NCBI GenBank assembly: GCA_029556475.1
Contig: JAKQEP010000121.1
Location: 1-51,874, forward strand
From: Candidatus Atribacteria bacterium
Lineage (GTDB): Bacteria; Atribacterota; Phoenicimicrobiia; Phoenicimicrobiales; Stramentimicrobiaceae
Reading direction: 5' to 3'
Length of the DNA stretch: 51,874 nucleotides
Shown here: one piece after another, positions 25,952 through 35,749 of the stretch
Numbering within the stretch: the stretch's first letter is position 1
Layout: every line of letters starts with the position of its first letter
The notes under the pieces: model-generated
What the model was told of the DNA's origin: nothing
The model's database searches: none
What the model saw: only the letters and a program-made list of their open reading frames with translations
Made by a program: the position numbers and the translations under genes

Positions 25952-27205
25952 TTGGAATTAAATGAATTAAAAGAAATGAAAATAAGCGAACTGTGCAAAA
26001 TCGCCAATGAGTATGAAATCAATAATTGTGCTCGTATGAAAAAGACAGATTTGATTTTTAATATCTTAAAAGCTCAGACCGAAAAACAGGGTTATATGTT
26101 TTCTGAGGGTATTTTGGATATTATGAAAGAAGGTTTTGGATTTTTAAGAACCGGTGGTTACTTATCAGGTCCCAATGATGTCTACATTTCACCTTCACAA
26201 ATAAAGAGATTTAATCTGAGCAATGGGGACCTTGTTTCCGGTCAGGTTCGTTATCCTAAAGAAGGTGAGAGATACTTTGCTTTGCTCAAGGTAGAAGCGG
26301 TTAATCACGAAGATCCGGAATTATCTAAAGAACGTATTGATTTTGAGAATCTTACACCGCTTTTCCCCATGGAAAGATTTAAATTAGAAACCAAGCCCTA
26401 TGAATTGTCTACCAGGGTAATTGATCTCTTTTCACCCATTGGAAAGGGACAGAGGGGATTAATAGTATCTCCTCCCAAGGCCGGTAAGACAATGCTCCTG
26501 GAGAAGATTGCCAATGGTATCATTACCAATCATCCTGAAACGATACTTATGATCCTGTTGATTGATGAGAGGCCGGAAGAGGTTACCAATATGAGGCGTT
26601 CTGTGTTAAAGGCTGAGGTTATTAGTTCTACTTTTGACCAGCCTATTAACAATCATATTAAAGTTGCTGAAATTGTTCTGGAAAGGGCAAAAAGATTAGT
26701 AGAACTTAAACATGATGTGGTTATTCTACTGGACAGTATAACCAGGCTGGCCAGGGCTTATAACCTGAACATTCCTACCAGTGGTAAAACCCTGTCGGGA
26801 GGATTAGATTCAACTGCGCTATATTTCCCCAAAAGATTTTTTGGAGCAGCCAGAAATATTGAAGAGGGGGGAAGTTTGACTATCCTGGCCACAGCCCTTG
26901 TTGAAACTGGTAGTCGAATGGATGATGTAATATTTGAAGAATTTAAAGGTACCGGTAATATGGAATTACGCTTAGATCGGGAAATATCTGATAACCGAAT
27001 TTTCCCGGCTATTGATATAAAGCGTTCCGGCACTAGAAAGGAAGAGTTATTATTAGATGCAGATGAGCTGGGTAAAGTCTGGTTAATGAGGAGAGCATTA
27101 TCCAATCAGAGCACCATTGATTCCATAAGCCTGCTCCTGAACAAATTAAAAAAGACTAAAAACAATCATGATTTTCTCAATTCCATTAAAGATGAAAACC
27201 ATTAA
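25952..27205 (+). CDS. rho: Transcription termination factor Rho
   Basis: Hexameric RNA-dependent helicase. 417 aa, a compact canonical Rho without large insertions: N-terminal Rho_N helix bundle (1-45; [15 protein letters not shown]), cold-shock-like RNA-binding domain (50-125; [21 protein letters not shown]), ATPase core with [15 protein letters not shown] (Walker A), [15 protein letters not shown], and [14 protein letters not shown] (Walker B). Arg finger region SGTRKEELL. The start is TTG 25952 behind AGGGGG. It begins the conserved rho-rpmE-tdk-prfA-prmC neighbourhood. Confidence 0.96.
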   Translation: MELNELKEMKISELCKIANEYEINNCARMKKTDLIFNILKAQTEKQGYMFSEGILDIMKEGFGFLRTGGYLSGPNDVYISPSQIKRFNLSNGDLVSGQVRYPKEGERYFALLKVEAVNHEDPELSKERIDFENLTPLFPMERFKLETKPYELSTRVIDLFSPIGKGQRGLIVSPPKAGKTMLLEKIANGIITNHPETILMILLIDERPEEVTNMRRSVLKAEVISSTFDQPINNHIKVAEIVLERAKRLVELKHDVVILLDSITRLARAYNLNIPTSGKTLSGGLDSTALYFPKRFFGAARNIEEGGSLTILATALVETGSRMDDVIFEEFKGTGNMELRLDREISDNRIFPAIDIKRSGTRKEELLLDADELGKVWLMRRALSNQSTIDSISLLLNKLKKTKNNHDFLNSIKDENH

Positions 27206-27282
27206 AACTGCTACCATCTTTAAGCCATTTACCAGGAAGATTTAGCTGAATAAAACGAAAAATATAAAAATATTTATTGTCT

Positions 27283-27311
27283 TTGACGCTATAAAATACT
27301 TGTGCTATAAT
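27283..27311 (+). promoter_or_regulatory. Strong promoter upstream of rpmE
   Basis: TTGACG (27283-27288), exactly 17 bp, TATAAT (27306-27311): one mismatch from full consensus. The transcript would begin near 27318, giving a leader of about 245 nt before rpmE. The rest of the 27206-27561 gap holds no gene I can see; the leader has room for a ribosomal-protein autoregulatory structure, not recognised here. Confidence 0.8.
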
Positions 27312-27561
27312 TTCATCGTTATTTTAGCATCATAATTGTTATAAGCTAAAACCCTGGTAAATTTAATTTTCCAAAAATAGGGCATAGCAAAACAAGTTTA
27401 TATTTTATTAAAACAGACCACTGTTTTTATAATTACAATACCTCCAAAAAAGGTTAAAATGATATTGATACTTTAAATCAAAAACTATAAATATAAGTTT
27501 CAGGAAGAAATACTTCCATGCGATTTGAGCATATTTTATTAAGAATGAAGGTGAGATGTTA

Positions 27562-27807
27562 ATGAAAAAGGGAATTCATCCAAAATATGGAAAAGCTAAA
27601 GTAGTCTGTGCCTGTGGAAATACTTTTGAAACTCAATCTACAAAGGAGTTGATAAGGGTAGAGGTCTGTTCTGCCTGCCATCCTTTTTTTACCGGAGAAC
27701 AGAAAATATTTGATTCTGCCGGTAGAGTAGAGAAGTTTCACAGAAGATATAAAATGGATCAGGAACAAGAAGAAAACAAGCAAAGCCAGAGTGAAAAAGA
27801 AGACTAA
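27562..27807 (+). CDS. rpmE: 50S ribosomal protein L31 (zinc-ribbon type)
   Basis: [24 protein letters not shown] opens a typical L31. The zinc ligands CAC and CSAC ([16 protein letters not shown]) are all present, so this is the zinc-containing C+ form. 81 aa, with an acidic/Gln-rich tail beyond the core. ATG 27562 is preferred over ATG 27556 because AAGGTGAG spaces correctly from it. Its own strong promoter lies upstream and a good terminator follows. Confidence 0.95.
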   Translation: MKKGIHPKYGKAKVVCACGNTFETQSTKELIRVEVCSACHPFFTGEQKIFDSAGRVEKFHRRYKMDQEQEENKQSQSEKED

Positions 27808-27840
27808 ATATTATTTTCACTTTATTAAAGAATAAAGAAT

Positions 27841-27870
27841 AAAAAACAGGGCAAAGGCTCTGTTTTTTAT
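27841..27870 (+). terminator. Rho-independent terminator after rpmE
   Basis: ACAGGGC (27846-27852), loop AAAG, GCTCTGT (27857-27863) with one G-U pair, flanked by A-rich and T6 tracts that extend the stem and provide the U-run. It separates rpmE from tdk. Confidence 0.88.
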
Positions 27871-27910
27871 TATAATCTATTTTGAAAAATTAATTGGGGA
27901 GGAAAGCAGG

Positions 27911-28504
27911 ATGCAAGAAACCTGTTCCGGGGGCAGCATAGAGGTGATTTGCGGGAGTATGTTCAGCGGAAAAAGTGAAGAATTGATCAGGAGAGTTCGC
28001 CGTGTACAGATTGCCCGAAAAAAAGTACAGATATTCAAACCCCTCATAGATATGCGTTATCAGCCAAAATATGTCTATTCCCACGATGGCAGTAAGATTG
28101 AAGCTGTCTGTATTGAAAAGTCAGCAGAAATACTGAGTGAAGTCAAGTCAGATACCGATGTGGTAGCAATTGATGAGGCGCAATTTTTTGACCGGCAAAT
28201 TGTAGAGATATGCCAGTTTCTGGCAGACCAGGGCAAGCGGGTAATTGTAGCCGGGCTTGACCAGGATTTTCGGGGTGAACCTTTTGGTTCTATGCCTGAA
28301 CTGCTATCTCTGGCTGAATATGTGGATAAACTTCATGCTATCTGTATGGTATGCGGGAAACCGGCTACCAGAACCCAGAGATTGATTCATGGCAAACCTG
28401 CAGACTACAATGACCCCATCATTTTAATCGGGGCCAGGGAAAGATATGAGGCGAGATGTAGATTGCACCATGAAGTCACCAATAAACCGTCAAAGACGGG
28501 TTAA
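27911..28504 (+). CDS. tdk: Thymidine kinase
   Basis: Salvage enzyme phosphorylating deoxythymidine. 197 aa, type II (TK1-like): Walker [20 protein letters not shown] (Walker B), the lasso/thymidine-binding region [13 protein letters not shown], and the zinc ribbon CMVCGKPAT ... CRLHH, where the last ligand pair is Cys/His rather than CxxC. Strong GGGGAGGAAAGCAGG before the ATG. Standard position after rpmE. It pairs functionally with thyX next door: both produce dTMP. Confidence 0.94.
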   Translation: MQETCSGGSIEVICGSMFSGKSEELIRRVRRVQIARKKVQIFKPLIDMRYQPKYVYSHDGSKIEAVCIEKSAEILSEVKSDTDVVAIDEAQFFDRQIVEICQFLADQGKRVIVAGLDQDFRGEPFGSMPELLSLAEYVDKLHAICMVCGKPATRTQRLIHGKPADYNDPIILIGARERYEARCRLHHEVTNKPSKTG

Positions 28505-28527
28505 ATAAATATGGGAATTTAATTAAT

Positions 28528-29211
28528 ATGAAGGTTCAATTATTAAACTATACCAGAAACCCGGAAGAGACTGTTGCTCAGGCAGCCCGGCTATGTTATT
28601 CCAATAAAAATATCAACGAGTTAAAAGAAGCAACAGAGGGAGAAGATTGCCATAGAATTATAAAGAAAATTATGGATTTGGGACATTATTCTGTTCTGGA
28701 ACATGCCTCCTTTACCTTTGGAATTGAGGGTATATCGAGGGTTACTTCACATCAGCTGGTCAGACATCGCATAGCCTCCTTTTCTCAGCAGAGCCAAAGA
28801 TATGTGAAGGTTGGAGGAAAGCAGGAATATATTATTCCTGAAAGCGTTCAAAAGAACAAAAAAGAGTTATTTTTGAGATTCAAAGAGCTCTCCCAGGCCT
28901 GTTTTTCTTTTTATCAGGAGATGTTAAGAGAAGGAATCCTTGCCGAAGACGCACGGTATATTTTGCCTCAGGCTATTACCACCAGTATTGTCTTTACCGC
29001 GAATTCCCGTGAATTGATTCATCTCTTCAGACTGAGATGCTGTAACAGGGCACAATGGGAAATAAGGGAGCTGGCAATTTCAATGTTGAAACTGGTAAAA
29101 GAGGTTGCTCCCGGTATTTTTAAGAATGCCGGACCCCCTTGCCTGACTGGCTCCTGCCCGGAGAGGGAAATGACCTGTGGTAAACCCTGGAAAAAAGAAA
29201 AGGATTATTAA
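28528..29211 (+). CDS. thyX: Flavin-dependent thymidylate synthase
   Basis: Makes dTMP from dUMP with methylene-tetrahydrofolate and FAD/NADPH, without serine or cysteine as classical nucleophile. 227 aa. The ThyX signature RHRx7S is at residues 79-89 (RHRIASFSQQS), then QRYV. The C-terminal RCCNRAQWEIRELA is also typical. The C-terminus adds a Cys-containing tail (PPCLTGSCPEREMTCGKPW). ThyX sits between tdk and prfA, a gap where most Firmicutes have no thymidylate synthase. No thyA is present in the window. Confidence 0.95.
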   Translation: MKVQLLNYTRNPEETVAQAARLCYSNKNINELKEATEGEDCHRIIKKIMDLGHYSVLEHASFTFGIEGISRVTSHQLVRHRIASFSQQSQRYVKVGGKQEYIIPESVQKNKKELFLRFKELSQACFSFYQEMLREGILAEDARYILPQAITTSIVFTANSRELIHLFRLRCCNRAQWEIRELAISMLKLVKEVAPGIFKNAGPPCLTGSCPEREMTCGKPWKKEKDY

Positions 29212-29237
29212 GAGGATATTAAAAGGCAGTGATTAAT

Positions 29238-30278
29238 ATGTTCGAGATATTAGAGGATATTGAAAAAGAATACCAGACTTTAAATGATGAGTTGTCTCAG
29301 CCTAAAGTTATTGCTAACCATGAACTATTTCAAAAATTAGCCAAAAGGCATAGTGAAATTTCCAGAATGGCTCAACTTTACCTGGAATATAAAAAAATTG
29401 AACAGGAAATCGCTGAAAATGAACAACTTAAAAAAAATGAAAAAGACCCTGAATTAAATGAGATGATAATTGAAGAATTAGAATTACTCCATGAAAAAAG
29501 AGATAAGTTAAAAAATTCTTTACAGGAATTGTTAAATCCTGAAGACCCCAGAAATAAGAAAAATATTATTGTAGAAATTAGAGCAGGTGCCGGTGGAGAA
29601 GAGGCAGCACTTTTTGTCAGTGATCTGTTTAGAATGTATTCCCGTTTTGCTGAAAGAAATCATTGGAAAGTAGAAGTAATGGATTCCAACCCCACTGGTA
29701 TCGGCGGCTTTAAGGAAATTATCTTTGGTATTTCCGGTAAAAATGTCTTTGGTTCATTAAAACAGGAGAGTGGAGTACATAGAGTTCAGAGAATTCCGGT
29801 AACGGAAGCCGGAGGTAGAATCCATACCTCTACCGTTACCGTTGCTATCTTGCCGGAAGCTGAAGAGATTGAAATGGAAATTAACCCCAATGATTTAAAG
29901 ATTGACCGATATCGTTCAACCGGTCCCGGAGGTCAGAGTGTTAATACTACCGACTCTGCAGTTAGAATTACCCACCTTCCTACCGGAATGGTAGTTACCT
30001 GTCAGGATGAAAAATCTCAGCATAAAAATAAAGCCAAAGCTTTGAAAATACTTAGAGCACGGCTCTTAGATCGCCTGCATCAGGAACAGGAAGAAAAGAT
30101 AGGGCAACAGAGAAGAAAACAGGTGGGAACCGGAGATAGGAGCGAGCGTATCAGGACTTATAATTTTCCGCAAAACCGTGTTACTGACCATCGTATTAAT
30201 GAAAATTTTCATAATTTAGATGATATATTGGATGGCAACTTATTTGAAATAATTCAAAGTTTTAAGGACAAAACTTAA
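29238..30278 (+). CDS. prfA: Peptide chain release factor 1
   Basis: Terminates translation at UAA and UAG. 346 aa. Coiled-coil N-terminal domain, the stop-codon-reading tripeptide PVT ([11 protein letters not shown]; the RF1-type PxT motif rather than RF2's SPF), and G231-G232-Q233 in [15 protein letters not shown], which triggers peptidyl-tRNA hydrolysis. A GTG at 29229 is in frame, but ATG 29238 ([13 protein letters not shown]) aligns with the family start. It is directly followed by prmC, which methylates the GGQ glutamine; the stop and the next ATG touch (TAAATG). Confidence 0.96.
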   Translation: MFEILEDIEKEYQTLNDELSQPKVIANHELFQKLAKRHSEISRMAQLYLEYKKIEQEIAENEQLKKNEKDPELNEMIIEELELLHEKRDKLKNSLQELLNPEDPRNKKNIIVEIRAGAGGEEAALFVSDLFRMYSRFAERNHWKVEVMDSNPTGIGGFKEIIFGISGKNVFGSLKQESGVHRVQRIPVTEAGGRIHTSTVTVAILPEAEEIEMEINPNDLKIDRYRSTGPGGQSVNTTDSAVRITHLPTGMVVTCQDEKSQHKNKAKALKILRARLLDRLHQEQEEKIGQQRRKQVGTGDRSERIRTYNFPQNRVTDHRINENFHNLDDILDGNLFEIIQSFKDKT

Positions 30279-31223
30279 ATGTCTGTACCTTTATTAAAAA
30301 AATCCACAAATCCAGAAAATGAACAATGCATTGGAGACCTTCTCAGTAAAGGTAAACTATTATTAAAAAGGAATGGAATCGAAAATGCAGAGCAGGAATC
30401 CCTCCTATTGTTAAGCTATCTCTTAAAAATGAAGAAGATTGATTTACTTCTAAAAAGACATTTCCCGGTTTCTTCCATAAAAGCAAAACGGTATTGGCAA
30501 TGGCTCAGGCAAAGAAGAGAAGGGTATCCTATACAATATATTACCGGCTTTCAAAATTTTATGGGGCTGGAGTTTGCTGTTTCAAAAAATGTTTTTATTC
30601 CGCGGGCTGAAACTGAGATTCTGGTAGAGGAAGTTATAAAGTTAATTGAGATGATACCTGAGGAGGAACCGGTATCCTTAATGGATATTGGTGCTGGATG
30701 CGGAGTAATACCGGTTGCCATTTCCAGCTACTTTAAAGAAAAGGGGAGACATATCGATTTTCATGCAGTTGACCTATCTTCGGATGCTCTTAAACTCTCC
30801 TTTAAAAATGCACGACGTTTTCATTGTCAGAACAATATCCATTTTCACCAGGGAGACCTCTTAAAACCTTTTATTAAAAAGGAATATTTTAATGCCTTTC
30901 ATGGCATTATATCCAACCCGCCTTATATAAGTAAAACTGAATGGGATAGCCTCTCTGATGAAGTGCGCCTCTTTGAACCAGCTATGGCATTGCTGGGGGG
31001 AGAAAAAGGTGTTGATTTTTATAAAACAATAATAGAAGAATCCCCTGCATTTTTAAAACCTGGTGGCTTCCTGGCATTAGAAATTGGACATCAACAAAAA
31101 GATATTGTTTCTGAGATGATAAGAGGTAATGGAATTTTTGAAAAAAAAATTGTTACTTTTTACGATTATTACCATAATGACAGAGGTATTATTGCCTTTA
31201 AAAAGAATTTAGAACTAAAATAA
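30279..31223 (+). CDS. prmC: Release factor glutamine methyltransferase
   Basis: SAM-dependent methylase that modifies the Gln of the GGQ loop in release factors. 314 aa. N-terminal helical domain (1-85), then the RF-binding FIPRAETEILVE, the SAM motif MDIGAGCGVIPVA and the catalytic NPPYIS near residue 213. It starts immediately after the prfA stop codon, without its own Shine-Dalgarno, consistent with translational coupling. The downstream phosphatase start overlaps its stop by one base. Confidence 0.94.
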   Translation: MSVPLLKKSTNPENEQCIGDLLSKGKLLLKRNGIENAEQESLLLLSYLLKMKKIDLLLKRHFPVSSIKAKRYWQWLRQRREGYPIQYITGFQNFMGLEFAVSKNVFIPRAETEILVEEVIKLIEMIPEEEPVSLMDIGAGCGVIPVAISSYFKEKGRHIDFHAVDLSSDALKLSFKNARRFHCQNNIHFHQGDLLKPFIKKEYFNAFHGIISNPPYISKTEWDSLSDEVRLFEPAMALLGGEKGVDFYKTIIEESPAFLKPGGFLALEIGHQQKDIVSEMIRGNGIFEKKIVTFYDYYHNDRGIIAFKKNLELK

Positions 31224-31723
31224 TGGGGAAGAGAGTGGAAGGTAAACGTATTTTATTTGTCTGTGCTGGTAATACCTGTCGTAGTGTAATTGCTCAGGCT
31301 TTATTTCAAAAAATTAAAGAAGATAAGTATCCCGAATTAAATTACTATGCCGATTCAGCAGGAATTGCTGCATATCAGGGTAATTCCCCGAGCAAAGAAG
31401 CCATATTTTGTTTAGCCAAACAGGGAATAGATATTACCACCCATCAGGCTAAAATGGTTGACAGTCAACTCCTCAAAAAATCTTCCCTTATTCTTGCTAT
31501 GACCAATGAACAGATAGACTACCTGAAAGACAAGTTTCCCTGGGCAAAGAATAAGATATTTCTTTTCAGGACTTTTTCTCACCAAAAAAAGTTTATGAAG
31601 AATGATGAAATAGTTGACCCTTTTGGCAGAGGAATATTTTTCTATGAAGACATTTGTAAATATTTGAAGCAGGATATCAAAAAATTAATTTCTCATTTAA
31701 GAGAGGATTTGGAATATGAGTAA
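31223..31723 (+). CDS. Low-molecular-weight phosphatase, predicted protein-arginine phosphatase (YwlE-like)
   Basis: Cys-based phosphatase with P-loop C14-A-G-N-T-C-R20-S. Thr18 at the fifth loop position matches the Thr that gives Bacillus YwlE its phospho-arginine specificity; tyrosine phosphatases of this fold usually have Ile. The general acid Asp is in VDPFGRG. 166 aa. The position between prmC and rpiB is where Firmicutes carry ywlE. The Sua5-type gene that often separates them is missing. No McsB arginine kinase is in the window, so specificity is inferred from the loop and synteny. Confidence 0.88.
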   Translation: MGKRVEGKRILFVCAGNTCRSVIAQALFQKIKEDKYPELNYYADSAGIAAYQGNSPSKEAIFCLAKQGIDITTHQAKMVDSQLLKKSSLILAMTNEQIDYLKDKFPWAKNKIFLFRTFSHQKKFMKNDEIVDPFGRGIFFYEDICKYLKQDIKKLISHLREDLEYE

Positions 31724-32183
31724 TATGAGTAAAATTGCCATTGCCAGTGACCATGGCGGATTTGAACTGAAGAACGAAATTATCAATTATCTGAAGGAAA
31801 AGCTGTACATTTATAAAGACTTTGGATGTTTTGATTCTCAGCCGGTAGATTATCCCGATTATGCCTTAAAGGTGGGAAAAGCTATTGTAAGCAATGAGTA
31901 TCAATTGGGCATCCTCATTTGTGGTACCGGTATTGGAATGTCAATTGCTGCAAATAAAATTAAAGGCATCAGGGCTGCTTTATGCCATGATACCTTTTCT
32001 GCCCGTATGGCCAAAGAACACAATAAATCCAACATTTTAACTATGGGGGGAAGAGTAATAGGCAAAGGATTGGCTCAAGAAATAGTCAGTGTATGGCTAA
32101 TGGCTGAATTTAGCAGGGAAAGTCGTCATATTGTTAGATTACAGAAAGTGGAAGATATATATATGAACCCTGTTAGTAACTAA
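31716..32183 (+). CDS. rpiB: Ribose-5-phosphate isomerase B
   Basis: Interconverts ribose-5-phosphate and ribulose-5-phosphate in the pentose phosphate pathway. 155 aa RpiB/LacAB fold: IAIASDHGGFELK, YPDYA, ICGTGIGMSIAANKIKGIRAA with the catalytic Cys, and NILTMGGRVIG. It overlaps the phosphatase gene by 8 nt; AGAGAGG sits nine bases before ATG 31716, although an internal ATG at 31725 would also give a typical start (MSKIAIASDHGG). Confidence 0.94.
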   Translation: MSNMSKIAIASDHGGFELKNEIINYLKEKLYIYKDFGCFDSQPVDYPDYALKVGKAIVSNEYQLGILICGTGIGMSIAANKIKGIRAALCHDTFSARMAKEHNKSNILTMGGRVIGKGLAQEIVSVWLMAEFSRESRHIVRLQKVEDIYMNPVSN

Positions 32184-32265
32184 AAGTCGATTATTATAAA
32201 GTGGTAATTAAGAAAATATAAATGGGAATGTCCCTGACAGGTGATTGTAATTAGGAGGATGTATA

Positions 32266-32895
32266 ATGAAAGATGTGATGGTACTGAACCACCCTCTTAT
32301 TCAGCACAAGCTGACTTTACTTAGAAATAAAGAGACAGAAGTGAAAGATTTCCGGGAAATTGTAGAGGAATTATCTATTCTGATGGCTTATGAGGCAACC
32401 AGAGATATTCCCCTGAAAGACATCCTGATTGAAACTCCCATTGCCAGAACTACCGGTAAAATAATTGCCGGTCCAAAAATTGCTATTGTGGCAATATTGC
32501 GGGCTGGGCTGGGAATGGTTGATGGAATACTGCGCCTGCTGCCATCTGCAGAGGTTGGGCATATCGGTATATACCGGGATCCGGAAACTTTTAAACCGTT
32601 CAGCTATTATGCCAAACTGCCGCAGGATATTGCTAAAAGGGATGTAATTATTGCTGACCCTATGCTGGCAACAGGGGGGACTGCTGTGGCAACAATTGAT
32701 TATGTGAGAAGGTTTTCCAGAACCAATATCAAATTTATATGTCTGGTAGCTGCACCTGAGGGTATAAAAATGATCAGGAAGCATTGTAAAGATATTACCA
32801 TTTATACTGCAACTATTGATGAAGGATTAAATGAGCATGCTTATATAGTGCCTGGTTTGGGAGATGCCGGAGACCGCCTTTTCGGTACAAAATAA
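32266..32895 (+). CDS. upp: Uracil phosphoribosyltransferase
   Basis: Salvages uracil: uracil plus PRPP gives UMP. 209 aa, standard length. N-terminal NHPLIQHKLTLLRNKET, then ILRAGLGMVDGIL, and the PRPP-binding loop IIADPMLATGGTA. The C-terminal ending PGLGDAGDRLFGTK, the uracil-binding flap, is intact. It has an excellent AGGAGG seven bases from the ATG. The order rpiB-upp-comEB-wecB is the arrangement that precedes the ATP synthase operon in many Clostridia. Confidence 0.96.
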   Translation: MKDVMVLNHPLIQHKLTLLRNKETEVKDFREIVEELSILMAYEATRDIPLKDILIETPIARTTGKIIAGPKIAIVAILRAGLGMVDGILRLLPSAEVGHIGIYRDPETFKPFSYYAKLPQDIAKRDVIIADPMLATGGTAVATIDYVRRFSRTNIKFICLVAAPEGIKMIRKHCKDITIYTATIDEGLNEHAYIVPGLGDAGDRLFGTK

Positions 32896-32903
32896 TGTAG
32901 TAC

Positions 32904-32964
32904 AGTTAACAGTGATAAGCAAACCATTTAACTTACAGTCCATAGTTAATAGTTATAAGTTTAT
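32904..32964 (+). repeat. Heptad array, left arm (two blocks)
   Basis: AGTTAAC AGTGATA (32904-32917), then AGTCCAT AGTTAAT AGTTATA AGTTTAT (32937-32964). Faces the inverted array at 33018-33052, enclosing about 50 bp of AT-rich DNA. Confidence 0.65.
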
Positions 32965-33017
32965 AGAAAGAAAATAAATATATCAGAGCATTTGCAGATG
33001 GAAAGAATTTTCTTGTA

Positions 33018-33052
33018 TTTTACTAAAAACCAAAAACTATAAACCAAAAACT
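33018..33052 (-). repeat. Heptad array, right arm (inverted), abutting the comEB ribosome-binding site
   Basis: On the minus strand: AGTTTTT GGTTTAT AGTTTTT GGTTTTT AGTAAAA, five perfect heptads. It ends five bases before the GGAGG of the dCMP deaminase gene. Confidence 0.75.
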
Positions 33053-33066
33053 TTTATGGAGGCACT

Positions 33067-33531
33067 ATGTCCAGACCATCATGGGATGAATATTTCCTGC
33101 AGATTGCCACTCTGGTATCCAGCAGGTCCACCTGTTTAAGAAGAAAGGTTGGAGCTGTAATTGTCAAGGATAAACAAATATTAACCACCGGTTATAATGG
33201 TGTCCCGCGTGGCCTGGCACATTGTGGAGAAGTTGGTTGTTTGCGCGAAAAAATGGGAATTCCTTCCGGAAAAAATCAGGAACTGTGCAGAGGATTGCAT
33301 GCCGAGCAAAATGCAATTATTCAAGGTGCATTGCATGGTATCAGCATTCAGAATGGTTTTATGTATTGTACTGAACAACCTTGTGTTACCTGTGCTAAAA
33401 TGATTATTAATGCCGGTATTGTTAAAATTATTTATTTAAATAGTTATCCTGATGAGTTAGCCAGAGAATTATTGAAAGAAGCAAAAATAGAAGAGATTCA
33501 TTATGCCCAAAAAAACAGAAAAGAAAATTAA
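33067..33531 (+). CDS. comEB: Deoxycytidylate (dCMP) deaminase
   Basis: Deaminates dCMP to dUMP, the substrate of ThyX. 154 aa with zinc motifs HAEQNAI (His and catalytic Glu) and PCVTCAKMI (two Cys). The additional C/H-rich stretch [13 protein letters not shown] matches the extra structural zinc site of dCMP deaminases and separates it from guanine or cytidine deaminases. ATG is preceded by TATGGAGGC. The 3' end overlaps wecB by 29 nt. Confidence 0.92.
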   Translation: MSRPSWDEYFLQIATLVSSRSTCLRRKVGAVIVKDKQILTTGYNGVPRGLAHCGEVGCLREKMGIPSGKNQELCRGLHAEQNAIIQGALHGISIQNGFMYCTEQPCVTCAKMIINAGIVKIIYLNSYPDELARELLKEAKIEEIHYAQKNRKEN

Positions 33532-34687
33532 AGTTGCCTTTGTTTTTGGTACAAGGCCGGAATCAATTAAAATATATCCGGTGATTAAAGAGGCAAAAGA
33601 ATATCCTCATTGGATAGAGCCTGTTATTATTTTGACTGCCCAGCATAGAGAAATGCTGGACCAGATGATACGTCTTTTTCAAATTCAGCCGGATATAGAT
33701 CTGGGTATAATGGAACACGGGCAATCATTATCTCAGATAAATTCTTCAACCTTGTTGAAATTAGAGAAAGTCTTTAAAGATATTCAGCCTGATATGGTAT
33801 TGGTTCAGGGTGATACCACCACTGCCTTTTCCGGAGCCTTAGCAGCTTTTTATCAGAAGATTAAGATTGGCCACATTGAAGCAGGTTTGAGGACTTTTAA
33901 AAAATATTATCCCTTTCCGGAAGAAATTAACCGGCGTTTAATTACAGTTCTGGCGGATTATCATTTTACCCCAACTCCTTTAGCTGTAAAATGGTTAGTG
34001 GAGGAGGGTGTTGACCGGGAAAATATATTTATTACCGGAAATACTGTTATAGATGCCTTAATTCTTATGCAGGAAGATAATTTCCAATTTAAAGATTCCA
34101 GAATTAATAGATTCACCGGCCCTGAGAAAAAGATATTGTTAGTCACCATACATAGACGGGAGAATTGGGGAGAACCACTGGAAAAGGTATGTCAGACATT
34201 AATCGAAATAGAACAAAAACATAAAAATGTTGTTGTTTTTTTCCCCGTTCATAAAAATCCTATTATCAGAGAGGTTGTCTATAAATACCTCAAAGATAAA
34301 GAAAATATAATCTTACTGGAGCCTTTAGATTATAGGGAAATGGCTAATTTAATGGCTTTATCGACTATTATTTTAACCGATTCAGGTGGAATTCAGGAAG
34401 AAGCTCCCGCCTTGGGTAAACCGGTATTGATATTAAGAACCGAAACAGAGAGGCCGGAGGTAGTGAATATCGGCGCTGCCAGATTGGTGGGGACTGACCC
34501 ATCAACCATCTGTAGGGAAGTAGAGCTGTTATTGAAGAGCCCCGATTATTACAATAAAATGGCTTTACAAAAATCACCTTATGGAGATGGTTTAGCAGCG
34601 AAAAGAATTATTCACTATATTCTTTACCAATATAATTACCTTGCAGAACTCCCTGCTGAATTTGTTTCCCCCCTGGATATCTGTTGA
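33503..34687 (+). CDS. wecB: UDP-N-acetylglucosamine 2-epimerase (non-hydrolysing)
   Basis: Interconverts UDP-GlcNAc and UDP-ManNAc for cell-envelope polysaccharides. 394 aa, GT-B fold: [47 protein letters not shown], and in the C-terminal half [10 protein letters not shown] and [22 protein letters not shown]. All known catalytic acid/His regions appear intact. It overlaps comEB by 29 nt, implying co-transcription. The equivalent Bacillus/Clostridia locus (mnaA) precedes atpI; here no atp gene follows. Confidence 0.94.
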   Translation: MPKKTEKKIKVAFVFGTRPESIKIYPVIKEAKEYPHWIEPVIILTAQHREMLDQMIRLFQIQPDIDLGIMEHGQSLSQINSSTLLKLEKVFKDIQPDMVLVQGDTTTAFSGALAAFYQKIKIGHIEAGLRTFKKYYPFPEEINRRLITVLADYHFTPTPLAVKWLVEEGVDRENIFITGNTVIDALILMQEDNFQFKDSRINRFTGPEKKILLVTIHRRENWGEPLEKVCQTLIEIEQKHKNVVVFFPVHKNPIIREVVYKYLKDKENIILLEPLDYREMANLMALSTIILTDSGGIQEEAPALGKPVLILRTETERPEVVNIGAARLVGTDPSTICREVELLLKSPDYYNKMALQKSPYGDGLAAKRIIHYILYQYNYLAELPAEFVSPLDIC

Positions 34688-34760
34688 AGACCAGAGGGAG
34701 GCTGTTTGAATTTTTTAATAGTTTCGATGCCTAACATTTTATGATGAAAGAGATAAATAG

Positions 34761-35444
34761 ATGATACCACTATGGGATGAAATACCGACAAAAAGATTGC
34801 CATTAATTACCATAATTATTATATTTATAAATTGTCTGGTATACTTTTATCAGTTTTTTATGGTTGCTGATCCAAATACTTTCATTAACACCTATGGACT
34901 TATTCCCTTAGAACTCACTAAAGGTATAGCCTTAAGCCCATCTGCACCTTCTCCAATTTATCTGACCATACTTTTTTCAATGTTTATGCATGGTGGTTTA
35001 GTTCACCTCCTGGGAAATATGCTCTATCTTTGGATTTTTGGAAATAATGTAGAAGATTATCTGGGAAAAATTCGTTTTATTATCTTTTATATTCTATCTG
35101 GCATTTTTGCTGCCCTTGGGCAAATCTTGATGGCTCCCGGCTCCAGGGTTCCTATGATTGGTGCCAGTGGTGCTATAGCAGGTGTTTTAGGGGCTTATTT
35201 AATACTTTTCCCCAGGGCAAGAATTACTACTCTGGTCTTTTTTGGATTTTTTATTCGTCTGATAAAACTGCCAGCCATATTTGTATTAGGTCTCTGGATA
35301 ATCTTTCAGCTGTTTTATGGTTTATCTGAATTATCAATATCAGGAGGAGGAGCGGGCGTTGCCTGGTTTGCTCATATCGGAGGATTTCTGGGTGGGATAA
35401 TTTTAATAAAACTATTCAGCCCCAGAAGACACAATTATTACTAA
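34761..35444 (+). CDS. Rhomboid family intramembrane serine protease
   Basis: Membrane protein of 227 aa with about six transmembrane helices. Catalytic Ser136 in IGASGAIAGVLGAYL and His205 in WFAHIGGFLGG; the oxyanion-hole Asn is in HLLGNMLYLWIFG, and the H-G-G loop MFMHGGLVHLLGNM is intact, so it is predicted to be active. Substrates are unknown. It occupies the place downstream of wecB where the ATP synthase operon usually stands. It has no strong Shine-Dalgarno. Confidence 0.92.
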   Translation: MIPLWDEIPTKRLPLITIIIIFINCLVYFYQFFMVADPNTFINTYGLIPLELTKGIALSPSAPSPIYLTILFSMFMHGGLVHLLGNMLYLWIFGNNVEDYLGKIRFIIFYILSGIFAALGQILMAPGSRVPMIGASGAIAGVLGAYLILFPRARITTLVFFGFFIRLIKLPAIFVLGLWIIFQLFYGLSELSISGGGAGVAWFAHIGGFLGGIILIKLFSPRRHNYY

Positions 35445-35508
35445 AAAGATGGAATAATATAGAATTAAAAAAGAAATTAGAGAGATATTTCCTGTAACCT
35501 GCTTCCTT

Positions 35509-35537
35509 TTGCTTATTTTAGGCAATTAAGATATAAT
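35509..35537 (+). promoter_or_regulatory. Promoter of the tmk-holB-ricT operon
   Basis: TTGCTT (35509-35514), exactly 17 bp, TATAAT (35532-35537). The start near 35544 gives a leader of about 180 nt to tmk, which contains the possible small ORF at 35561. Confidence 0.65.
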
Positions 35538-35560
35538 TTTTATGTGTTGTTTACTCAGGA

Positions 35561-35749
35561 TTGTTTTTAAAAATCAGGCCTGAAATATTTTTGGATAAAT
35601 TAGAAATAATTTCTAAGGCAAATCTTAATCTCTTGAATATTCTACCAGCAGTGGTGACCGGCGAGATTTCTCTATGCAGTGTTTGCGAAAAAAGAGGGAT
35701 AAATCAGTCAGGAGCAAAAATATGGAAGAAAGTTTTTTTATTACCTTAG
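35561..35749 (+). CDS. Possible small ORF (62 aa) upstream of tmk
   Basis: Begins at TTG with AGGA directly adjacent, so initiation is poorly supported. The peptide (LDKLEIISKANLNLLNILPA, then GEISLCSVCEKRGIN) looks protein-like, possibly a short helical or HTH piece, and lies right after a good promoter. It overlaps the first 28 bases of tmk. It could be a coupling leader peptide, a remnant, or chance. Confidence 0.25.
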   Translation: MFLKIRPEIFLDKLEIISKANLNLLNILPAVVTGEISLCSVCEKRGINQSGAKIWKKVFLLP

